Source: Gonium pectorale
Taxonomy: Eukaryota; Chlorophyta; Chlorophyceae; Chlamydomonadales; Volvocaceae
Direction: 5' to 3'
Assembly: GCA_001584585.1 (NCBI GenBank)
Contig: LSYV01000009.1
Location: 2,719,942 to 2,748,933 of the forward strand
Length of the DNA stretch: 28,992 nucleotides
In this document: piece after piece, positions 13,301 to 25,300 of the stretch
Numbering within the stretch: the first letter of the stretch is position 1
Layout: each line of letters begins with the position of its first letter
Notes under the pieces: model-generated
Told to the model about the DNA's origin: nothing
Databases searched by the model: none
Seen by the model: the letters and a program-made list of their open reading frames with translations, nothing else
Translations under genes and position numbers: made by a program

Positions 13301-16300
13301 ACTGCCCCTGTCGGGGCGCCCCTAGATAGCAAGCAAGCTCGTTGGCTATGGTCGGCCGGCCTGAGATGCAGGACGGCGGAAGCAAAGCCCTGATTCGCTC
13401 GGTGCTGGTAGCAATCATAATGTGCCACGCGCAAAGTGTTCACTCCCCGTCGCATCTGGCTTGGGCAACTGCACCGGCTGACTAGTCCCTGTCCTGCGCC
13501 TCCCTCCTGTGCTGCTGCGTTACTTCCCTGCGGATCTGACGATGGGTGCATGTCCTCCCACCTCAGGCAAATGGGCTACCTCACCGGCCGCGTGATCCTC
13601 CAGAACAACCACCATGTTGGCAGGGACGCACCTCTTTGGATGCCCCGCGTCTCCCTGTGGAAGCCCAACTACGGCTGGTACGCCAGCTTTGGCTGTGCGG
13701 GCCACGAGGCGTCCCTCCTGGGGTGCCGGGACATGGTCGCGCAGACCTACCGCACTCGCCTGGGCTACTACCAGGACTATGGGTTTCGGCCCATCACACT
13801 GCGCTGCGCTAATACCACTGAGGGTAGGCAGGGCGCGCGGGCTTGCTTTGGTTGCGCGCTTACATGCTTCGCGTTTTTCATTGTTGATCTTCGTTGATTC
13901 AGAGGCAGCAAGCAAACGATCGTGGCTGCCTCCCGCCCGTTGCTTCGTTGGGCTGTTGGGCCCGCTAGCTGCTGCCCTCACTGGTGTTCCAGCAGCTGGT
14001 CAGATAACAGGGAGCGGCCATTCGCCCACATTGTTGCCACCTCAGTATGTTACACTTGTTTTGCCTGTCACCCTAACGAGCGAGCGATGATGTCAGCACG
14101 GCAACTAACAACTAACCTGGCCATTCCGCCTCAGCCCCCGAGGACACCGTTCGTCTGGCGGGTGGCAGCACGCGGGCCAGCGGCCGGGTGGAGGTGATGC
14201 AGCACGGCCAGTGGGGAGGCGTCTGCCAGTATGGGTGAGCGGGTTAGGTTGGTGTGCAGCTCGAAAGTGAGCAACGCGCACTGGTTATGCAAACCACCGA
14301 CTGTGCGACCCAGCCATGGGTCATTTCCTGTGCACTCTGCCGCTGTCGCCGCCTAGGGTGTAATGCTGCCCGCCACCCAAGGCGGTATTCACACCAGCCA
14401 TACAACCTTCGTGTTTATGTTTGCTTGCGGTTGTGCAGCTTTGGCTGGCGGCAGGCGCGGGCTGTGTGCCGGCACCTCGGTTACACAACCGGCAAGCCCG
14501 TGTACGGCAATACATACGGCCTTCCAGGTGAGCACGAACGCTTCGTACGGCTTACATGTATGCATGCTGGTTGGGTTCCTTGGGCCGCCTCGGGCAGCTC
14601 CCGGCAGTCTCACGCTACATACGGGCAGCAGCATCGGGCAGTGTCGCACTTGGTACGATGACTGCACGCGCGGCTACGGGACGGCTAGCCAGCGGTGGAC
14701 TTGGACACATGAGGCGGCAATGCCAATGACGGATGCGGATGCTTAACAACGCCTCCGCCTCAAGCCTTCATGCAACGATGCGTCTGTCTGCAGATCCTCG
14801 CCTCGTGTGGGTGTGGAATCTCGGCTGCGTCGGAAACGAAACCAACATCGCGCAGTGCCAGCGCACCCCGCTGGCCGACGACGCGTGCAACGACGGGAGT
14901 CAGTCGGATCCGTCCGTCATGGTTGCGGGCGTGGCATGCACCCGAGGCAAGGCCGGGCTGGCTGGGGGCGGAAGGCTGTCGTTGGGGCTTCGTCCAGACT
15001 ACGACTCCGGGTATCGACCGCCCTCGGTTGAGATCTTGTCGCGCGTTTATGTGCCTTAAGCACGGCAGTGAGTCAAGGGTCTGCTTTGTTCACAACCCTC
15101 AAAGCGAGCACGGGGCCCACGCATGAGAGTAGATGCGGAGCATGGTGCATTCATGTAAGTCAGCTGGCCTACTGCCGCGACGTATCGTACTGCCGTTGTC
15201 CGCCACGTTGGAAGGGCAGACGGAACGGCCTCCGTTACAACGTGCACAAAGCGCAAACGTGGGCTGACGTACTGATGAGGACGACCTGTCCTTTTCCACC
15301 GCGCCACCACCTTGCGATCCAGCTCACAGACGACGGCATCCTGTCTCCTGCCTATCAACCAACACGGTATCACTTTCCTGTCCATCCTTCCCTGACCCGC
15401 AGACCCCGAGCCCGCGCAAGGCTCGCTGCGGCTGGTGGGGGGACCGGTGGCCTGGATCGGCCGCCTCGAGGTGCGTGCGCGGAGGGTGGGGCTGCTAGGG
15501 CTGTGACTGCCGCCTAGGACTAACCCGTTTTATTTATCGGACATCCCGGCTAACGGCCTAACAACACAATCAAGACTGTCGCCTATGACTACCCGTTGAA
15601 ATCGGCGGGAATCCGGCTAATGGCTTCTCCCCTTTAGTTCGTGAATCTGTGGCGTCACACAGTCATAGAAAGACATAAGAGGACATAGAGCGGATATAAG
15701 GGCATTGATGGACACCATCGCCTCCGCCGCCTCCTCGCTCCACTGCGCGCCCTAGCAAGTCCAGCACCCGTCGGCAGCGTAGCGGGCCGAAGCGCCCAGT
15801 CTCCCACCCTTGTATGGTTAAAGCTTTAGGGTCTTGTTGTCCTGCCTCCCTCGCTCCACACACCCGCACGCAGATCTTCAACCAGGGCGCATGGGGCACC
15901 ATCTGCCGAGTGTCCAGCGCCCAGTGGCGGACGGACTTCAAGATACGGCAGGCCCGTGTCGCTTGCCGACAGCTGGGCTACCGCGGTGGCAGGTGCGTGC
16001 GGGCGTTGAAGACAGACAGCTAGAGCGAAGCCGTCGTCAGCTCTTTGAGGGCGGGAGTCGAGTCTGCGGTACCATACTTACCTGCCGTAGATGCTGCCGG
16101 GAATACTTCGTGCCCCTGCAAAAATGCCGAACGCTTGAATCCGTACGCCCCTGGTGCGGTGTGTGAGGGGGAGGTGGGCAATCCTTAGCCCTCCCCCAAA
16201 ACTTCTGGCGTGCGTTTGCGTGCTGAGCGACGTTGAGCGAGGCGAAACCGCTTCACGCCGGAACGTACGGACTTCGCTAGCTACGCTCTGAAGCCGCCGC

Positions 16301-19300
16301 CGCCATTCATGCCGCAACCGACCGAGCAGGATCTACGGCACCCTGCTGACCGGCTCGGGGCGGTACCGCCAGCCCGACAAGCAGCCCACGTGGCTCCGCG
16401 ACATCGAGTGCTCCGGCAGTGAGGCGCGACTTGACGCCTGCGCCATGCCGGCTGGCTTCGACGAGAACTCGTGCGGCGGGTCGCATGACAGCGACGTCGT
16501 CATTGCCTGCGAGCCCAAAGGTGGGCGGGTGTCAGATTATGGGGCCGGGCGGGTGTCTTCTCGGCCTGTCAGCCAGTAAGGTCCTGGAAGTCGCAAAGAA
16601 TCCCGAATAGCGCAGACATTTGCATGCGCGGGTACAGCGGCGCTTCCAGCTGCGAAGCCAAGACAGCTGCGTCGCCCGCCCGTGCAGCGTAACCAGGATT
16701 TCAGACGGCTGCAACGCCTGATCCGCCGCAATAGTTACATGTATCACATGCGCATGCACACGCTGTGTAGACGCACGCGCGCACAGACTAAAGCGTATTA
16801 AAGATGACGCAGGTCGCCCGTCCTCTGCCGCCGGCAGACGGACGGATGCGGTGGCTGGGTACACACAGTTTATTTCCCAGCAGCACCGACACTAACTGAA
16901 CCTACTCTGCATGGCTCGCCGCGCCCCTCTATCTTCACTTGCCCCACGCGCCGCAGCGGTGGCCGGCGTGCCCGAGCCGGCGGCCGGGGCTGTGCGGCTG
17001 GTGGGCGGCCCCAACACCTGGTCGGGCCGAGTGGAGGTGTTCTACGACGGGCTGTGGGGCACCATTGGCCGCATCACCACCAACGAGGCGCGGGTGGGTG
17101 GCGACACATACAGCACAGCAGCGGGGAGTGTAATGACGTCGTGGGTTGCATTGTGGCCCCAAGCAAGCAAGCAAGCAAGCAGGCAGCACGGACCTACCTG
17201 TCGACCGGGCCGACCGCTCTACGCCTCTCTCTGCGTGCACGGCCATCACGGGACGCATGCGCCTGACTGGATACCCCGTACGTCGATTGGCGCTCCCCTC
17301 GCTCGCTGTGAGGTGTGAGGTGTGCTGACCGCCTGCCGACGCCGCCTCGGGACGCACCCACCCACTCACCCGTCCGCCCTCTTGTCTGCAGGTCATCTGC
17401 TCCCAGCTCGGCCTCACGGGAGGGCGGGTTTCCGACTCCTTGACCACCTACGGCACCGGTCACGGTGAGCTCCAGGCGTGCGCGCACACATGGAAGAGCA
17501 CATACAACAGCTAGCCAGCAACATGGTTGCGTACGGCGGTCGTACGCTAGCGGCGGTCGCCAGCATACATACGTAGATGTGGGCGGGTGCCCACCCACCC
17601 ATCTCCTGCATGCATGCGCGGCTTCCAACTGTTTGGGCGGCTCCAGTCAGGAGTCCGTCCGTTGGCGGTCTCACGCCTGCCTGGCACAGCACCGCACAGC
17701 ACCAGGGCGCTGTCCAGCTAGCGGTCATTCGTATGCGCATGGGCAGCTAACGCCGGGGTCTCGGTCGGCCGGGATGCTCCTCCCGCCCCCACCTGCAGCT
17801 AGGCCCCGTAACTGTGACTGTCACTATCTTGTTTGCAGGCCCCGTGTGGCTTAACGGCTTCTCCTGCCAGGGCACCGAGGCCAACATCACGCAGTGCGCC
17901 AAAGTGGTGTGGGACGGGGAGGCAGCCAGCCACGAGTACGACGTGGGTGCCGCCGGCCGTAACCACGCACAGGGCTTGGACTCATTGATGCGGGCGCACC
18001 TATGTCTCCTTGCTGGAGTCTATTCCACAGGGAACGCAAGGAGGCGCGGGTGCGCCCTACCTGGCATTTACACGCACGCCCATGTAGATGCTTCGTTCCG
18101 GCTCACTTGCTCGTTTGCCGTGAATGTATATGACCCGGGAAACGCACTCTGCCGTCCTTACAGATGCTGCATCCGCCGGCGCGCTTTGAACAGACTCGCC
18201 GTAGGACGCTTACCTACGCATTTGAACCCCTTCCGCACTGCCGTACTCCTGCAGCCGCCCATCCAGCCCAGCTCCGCCCGCTGGCGTGCCTGACTCGCCT
18301 ACCGGTACTGTTCCGCCCCGCTCCGCCCCACTAGAATCCGCCCGCCCCGCTCCATCTCCACCCCCACCCCCACCCCCCGCAGGCCGGCGTCATGTGCTAC
18401 CCGCCAGCGGGTGCCGTCGTCGCCGAGTACACCCTGGCGGCGGGGTCGCAGGACGCCGGTCTGCTAGGGATCTGGCAGGTGAGGTTGGTGGGTAGGGGAA
18501 GTGGCATGCAGAAGTGGTGGCATGGTGCAGAACTGGGTCTCCATGCCAAGGGCACATCTTGACTGGCTGGGTGGTTGCCATAAAGAATGGGTAGCTAGGG
18601 CGCCACCGCCTGGCGCGTGCCCCCCACCCCCACCCCGTGCACCCACGGGACGCGTGCCATTGCCAATCTGCCGATCAATTGTAAAGCAGTTGGGTCAGGG
18701 CTTCCTTCCCGGCGTCAGCTAACGCTTCTTCGCATCGCCCGCCGGCGGCTGGCCCTTCCCTGCTATGCGCCGAATGTGCGGGCACGGCAATCAGGAGCGG
18801 CGCTTCTGCCCGTACGGCTCCTTCCTGGCAGCTGGCTACATAGCCGCACAGTACACGTGGTACGACCCGGACGTCACGGGCGTTACGGACTTCGAAGCCA
18901 TCTGCTTCCAGGCGAGTGACATCAGACATCCACCCCAGGGGAAATACCAAGGCCGCCGTTGCTAGAATCCAGGTTCCCCCTCGCTGCCAGGTGCCTCGCC
19001 CCATCTCATCTAACCGTGCGCCGTGTGTATGCGAAGATGAGCGTTCCGTCTCCGGCCGCACGCAGGACGGCCTATCTTGCCAGCAACAGGGAGAGGGGCC
19101 ATGTCCTCGACACCATCGACATGCATGCGAGACGCACACGTGCGTGTGTGCGTGTGTGCGTGTGTGCGCGCGGTCCAACTGTCCGCCCTGCCCATGCATG
19201 CGTTCCATCGTGGCCGCAGGACGGCCTCCCCAGCACGAGCCTCCGGGCTCCCATTCCGGGCGGCGTGTCGCAGCCGATATACTGGCTGCCGGGCGGTTCC

Positions 19301-22300
19301 ACCGCCTACGGCTGTCAGCCGACGCCCGGCAACACCAGCGCGCCGTGGTTCTTCGTGGGCGCCCGGCTGCGCGTGCACAACAACAACGGGACAGGGGACG
19401 ACGCGGGAGTGACGGGGATTGAGTTCCTGTGCAGGTGCGCGCACGCTCTGCTGCACGCGATACGCTCATCGGACGTACGCAGGGACGTACGCACGCATTA
19501 TTACATGCTGGATTTCGTGTGCAACGAAGTACGAGTGAGCGAGGCGCTTCATTCGGGTAATGGTCGCCCACTGAATAGCGAGGCAAGCCGTCCGCACGCT
19601 GGCGTTCTGGCGGACGCGGCTTCCTGGCTCATCAGGCCGTGCGCGCGCAAAGCCTGGCACAGCCACGCTGCTTCAATGCTCTATCTTGGAGTATCCCGCA
19701 GCCCACCGCAACGCATACCCCTTCGAACTGTGCCTCCCCCGCTCGTCCTCCGGCGCCCTCGCTTCGTCCTTACCGATCGCAGCAACAACCTGACGGCCCC
19801 GGTCCAGTCGCCGCCCATCGACAACGCCGACGTCGGCGCCTGGCAGGCGAGGTCACAGTGCCCGGCGGGGTCCGCGATATGCGGGTACCAGCTACGCGCA
19901 CTGCCGTACCGGTGCTACGGAGCAGAGGTGCGTACGTACGAAGGCAGACCGCTGGACGCTATGGGCTCTGTCTCAACCCTCTGCTGCTGTAGAAACGTTA
20001 AGAATACAGAGCAAAGGTATATGCGCATGCGGCACGAACACAGCGGATACGTTAGCCACTGCCGTACTTACGCAGCCAGGCAGGTCCTTGCCGGGCCTCA
20101 ACCGCCCAGGGGATGTTTTGCATTGGGCTGCGCTTTGTCGTTTTGCGGTGCTTGCCGCCGCCTGGCGCCCTACCTCTTGAGCTGCTGGCGCTCCCCAGTC
20201 CCCACCCTCCCCACCCTCCTAGATCACCGCCATACCGTGTTGTGTGTCACAAGCGAGTTCCGGTGCTTCCGCAATCCCAATGCGGCGCACTGTATGTGTC
20301 CTGTGCCTGGCCTTTGGCATCCTCAGTGCAAGCAAGCCGCTGCGCACCTGCGACCGTTCCATTCCGCAAACCACTCCGCCCCACAACTAACGTGCACTCA
20401 TCATGAACCGGCAGGGCCAATGCGACGACGTCGGAGTGACCGGGATGCGCATCAGCTGCTGCAAGGTCACAAAGGGTGCGTGCGTGCGTGCGCGCGGGCG
20501 CGCGGTGAATCACATCTGCCACCACGTATCACTACCGCGGTCTTGGCTAGTACCGCGATTTTATCCCCTTGTGGCACGACATGTAGAAACGGCAGGTTGG
20601 TGTTGGCCGGGCCGACGGCCGACGGCCCCTCCATCGAGCACCTCCATCGTGCCATGCCTATGTGTGTGGGGCCGACGGCTGTGCCAAGGATCGCTCCCTG
20701 CGTTTCCTCGTCCTGCTGCCGACCGAGCCCCATGCATGCGCGTTGCTTGACCTGCCGCCCCCAACCACCCACATCTCACCACGCAGACCACTACCCTGGA
20801 CCGGGGCGCTCGATACGGCTTCACGGCGGGTCGAGCCCTATGGATGGCCGAGTGGAGTTCCTCGGCAGGGAGACCTGGAACATCTCCACCATCTATCAGT
20901 CGGGCTGGACACTGATGGATGCGAGGGTTATCTGCAAACAGGTGCGTACGACAACGGGTGCATAACTCCGCGTTAGTCTGGTCGTGGCGCCGGGCTACAA
21001 AGCGACAAAGGGGTCTGAGTGGATTGCGGTGCACGACTGACGCAAGTATTTGCGTTCCTTTGAGCGCGCCAGGGCGAAGGGGTCCGGTACCGGCTATCTT
21101 GACCCGCGCACCCGAGCGTCGCTGTGAGGCTAGCCAACCGGCGGCATGACTTTACGTGCCCATTCCGCGTGGCGCATCCTGAGGGAGCCCCTCCATGCGT
21201 CCGCCCCGCCGCCCTTGCGCTTACTTGATACCGCTTCGTTCCGTGTCGTTCCGTTTTGTTCCGCTACGTCCGCAGCTGGGTTTCGGAGCCGGCATCCCGC
21301 GATATGCCAGTCAGTACGGCTTCGGCAACGACGACACTGCGGCCACCGTCATTTTCTACATCGACCAGCCGACCTTGACGCTCACCCACGACCGGGAGCG
21401 CGGGCAGGCGTCGCGGTTCACGGACTTCCAGTGCACGGTGAGCACGCACGCACCCACCCACACACACCTGCTGTGCGGTGCACAGTACGGTACGGTACGG
21501 TCCGGTTCGGTTCGGTCCGGTTCGGTTCGGTCCGGTTCAGTTCGGTTCGGTTTGGCGGCTACGCGCGCAGCGGGTGTATATTGCCGCGGGTGCGCGCAGC
21601 GCTGCGCGCCTCGACAAACCATGGCGCTCACCGCTGAAGCAGCTAGCCCTGATGGCTGTGCGTATACAGTGCGTGGGCACCCCTGCCCTGCGCAGTCGCG
21701 CGAGGGCGTGCGCGCGCCCTCTGCCCGCGCCCTCCGTCCCTGCCCCCTCAGCCCGAGGCCACGCAGCACGACACATGCTGCGCCCATGCAAGCCCATGCA
21801 GCCCGTGTAGCGCGTGTAGCCCATGTATACGCAGGACTTCTTTGCAGCTTTTTGTTTTCTGCAAAGGGGACCGCCTTTGCTCGGTCGCAGCAGCCGTACG
21901 TCATGCGTGCTCGTGCCCGCTGAGATCGCACCTACGTGTCTTGTGGCTGCCCCTGCCACGCACGCAGGGCGAGGAGGCGGCACTGTTGGACTGTTCGTAC
22001 GGCACGACCCTCATTGAGATTTCAAACAACGCAGCGGGGGTCGTGTGCAGCGCAGGTCAGTCGTCGCTAGCTGTTGCCCATCCGGGTGCCTGCTGGGCCC
22101 GGCGCGTTCCTACATCCATAGCTGGGAGGTTGCGTGTCCTTTTTTGTGGGGTAGGGGGAGGATTGGTTGACGGGAGGACCATCATCAACCACCCCGAGCC
22201 CTGATGCGATGCCCACAGATAGACTTCGTAAGAAGAAGCATGGGCACATGCGGCAGACCGTGTTGCGTTGATGCCCACAACGAGACCGCACAGTTGAGCG

Positions 22301-25300
22301 GCCCATTAGGCCCATACGTATCTCACTCCCCGCTCGCTGACTCACCCGTGTGCCGCATCGCTAGCAACCGAGCTGTCCTTGAGCTTTGTTCTCTGCACGG
22401 CTGCCTACCCGAGCCCTTGCTTGCAGACCTGCTGGAGCCCGAGTACGGCAGTGTACGGCTGATGGACGGCCCCGCGCCGTACGCGGGACGGGTTGAGATG
22501 TACACCAACGGCGGGTGGCAGGCGATTCGGGCAGACGACGACTGGGACCTCCGGGAGGCAAACGTCGTGTGCAGGTGACAGTGCGGACTAGGTACTTGAA
22601 GGGGTAATTGGGTAATGGAGGAAGGGCCTACTGAGTGCCGGCCGGGAGGGCTTTGTCTTGATCCTAGATAGTTGTCAATCCAATTGTGTATATATGTTGT
22701 GCAGTGCGGGCAGTAGAGTGGCCAGAAACGGATTCATGCGTGCTGGCCTGGGCCCGCCAAAGCCTGCGGACGGCTGGGCGCACTGCACGGCTGTGCTGTC
22801 ACTGCCATGCATCAAGCGACTGCCGACCAGGCGCCCAGATCGCCCAGCACAGATCCCCCTCTCCCTCCCCCCCCCCGCTCCCCAATCCCAGCATTCCTAG
22901 CGTCCCTACCTTTTTGCATGTGTGCCGCAGGCAGCTAGGCTTTGCGTCCGCCCTGCGGCCGATCAAGCTGTCGAGCGTCTGGTCTGTCTGGATGGGCACG
23001 CACACCTACGTCGACACCACGCCCCTCCAGCTGGCGGGCCTCCGGTGCAACGGCACGGAGGCCAAGCTCACGGACTGCCCGGCCAGCCTTATCTCCTCTT
23101 CCAACGACGCGGGCAGCAACATCTGGATCGACCACAGCGCGGACGCCGGCGTGGTGTGCCAGTCGGGTGAGCTTGGGACGGATGGGATTCAGGGCTTTAG
23201 GGGGTCAGGTTTAGGTTTGGGATTAGGCTAGAACACGCACGGAAAACACAAGTCCAGATGCGGCCCTGGTGCGGCTCATTGAATGCTGCACGTACCCTTG
23301 TCGCCAACACATGCCTTGCCAAGCAAGGGATCCTGGCGCAAGCAACTCAAGCCGCGCGCGCTTACCCAGGCCACTTATCCAGACCCTGCTGGCCGCACGC
23401 AGCTGCTGCCCCCGCGCGCGGCGCCCTCCGCCTGCGGGACAGCCCGGTGGCCTCCGAGGGCCGCATTGAGCTATACTGGGACTTCGCGTGGGGGACGGTG
23501 AGTTAGTACCAGGATGTAGCTGTTACCAGGATGTAGCTGCCAGCCGGCGGACGTCACCGCTGCCTCAACTGCTGGCCGAGCCGCGCAGCTCAGCGCGTCG
23601 ATGCGGATGCGAGGAAGCCGGCAGGGCTCCACCGCCTCCAGCCCGAACAACCCACCCAAGTACCCATCCTTGCTGGCTTGTGATACCATGGATGAACAGA
23701 CTCGCGCACGTTCCGTGCTCGCATCGTGCGGAGTCCTCTCACCATGTGCGTGTCCATCCCAACATGTGCGGTACCGCTCGGGTGCCCGTCGTCCGCGCAG
23801 ATTTCACCAGCGAGCTACAGCCAGTGGCACTTCAACCGGTCGGCCGCGACAGCCGCCTGCAGACAAGTAAGACGGTGCACTCTCCAAGGTCGTTGCCTCT
23901 CCTTGGCTCCTTTGAATAGCGTCCGAGGCATGCCAACTAGACGTCAGCATGCCGCGGGTCCTTCTGTAAGAGACAGCTCCTAAACCCGCTTTTTCTCACC
24001 CCTTCACTGCCCTGCTGCCACATCCGTCAAATCGACATGTTTGCAGCTCGGCTACAAGAGCGGCCGGCCGACGTACTTGTCGGGCTGGGGCGGTTTCGTC
24101 GATTCCGTGTCGGCCTCGGAGGCCCGCACGATGCGCTACTCCCAGTCCGCCCCCAACTGGCTGTCCGGAGGCCTGGCCTGCACGGGCGCCGAGTGGACCG
24201 TCCCCGAGTGTCCGGGCTTTGCCCCGGCCTTCGCGCACAACTACGTCGACTACTGGACAGACCGGTGGGAGACTTGACTGGGAGCGGGCGCGCACGCACA
24301 TGCCAGGGCGCAACGAGCTGGTTGCCGCCGGTTGCCATGCACGGGTTGCGTCGTGTGGGTTTCCCGTGACCATTCGTTCGTCAGGCGAACGCTTGGCAGG
24401 GAAGAGATAATGCTCGTGTTAAGCAGGGAGTGCAAACGGTACGCGGCAATGCCGGCGCATGTGAATGCGTGCTGGTGACAGATGATAGATGGCACGCGAG
24501 CCTGCATGCTGCACCGGGTGTCGCCCGCGCTTGGCGTCCTCCGGTCGAGCCCTTGAAGGACACAACAGCAAGCGACGAAACTGTGCTTTCAGCGCCCCGT
24601 ACGTGGTTCCTTTACCGATCCAGACTTTGCGTGGCCGCTGCCGAGCCGGATTTGCGCAGATGCCGATTGCGGATGAGAGCGGCGCGCGCACACGCAGCAG
24701 CGACCCACGGTTCATATACCGAGACCGCGCCGGGCTGCAGTTGAGCACCGCCAGCCGCGCGCAAGGACAGTGGGACCAGCGGATTGTTACCGCCGTGCCT
24801 AGTGCGCCTCAGTGTCCGAAGCCGCCCGCCTTTAAGGGGTCAGAGGCACGAGAGCGGCGTGCGGCGAAGCATGGGCCCCCATCCATCCGCGCGCTGCGCA
24901 GACGTGCTCCTGCCTGGCGGCCGCCCATGCCAAGGGCCGCCACGAGCCGGCCCACGGCACGTGCGCCCATCGGCATGTGCCGTGTATCGGCGAGCGAATG
25001 CATATCGCGCAAGGCCGCCCCTCTATCACAGATAGATGGATAGAAACGGGCAGCTGCCACCCCTCATTGCGACTGGCCGCAGGTCCTATGACGTGGGCGT
25101 GCTGTGCTCCGTGGACCTGCCCCCGGCCACCGGCACGCTGCGTCTGAGCGGAGGGCCCGGTCCGCATGCCGGACTCCTGGTGCGATGGATGCGACCCTTC
25201 CCTCCGTCCGTTGTTTCCGTCCGTTGTCCGTTACTGTGACTTGAGAGCTGCGCGAATGCATACGGGATTAGTTGTCGTTCACTCCGATTGCGGGACGTAA

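Noticed and set aside
18959..20965. Open frame of 668 codons, the longest in the window
   Set aside because: It reads through three real exons (19220-19434, 19783-19927, 20787-20941) and the introns between them, and misses the exon at 20415-20475. The intronic parts lack domain sequence.
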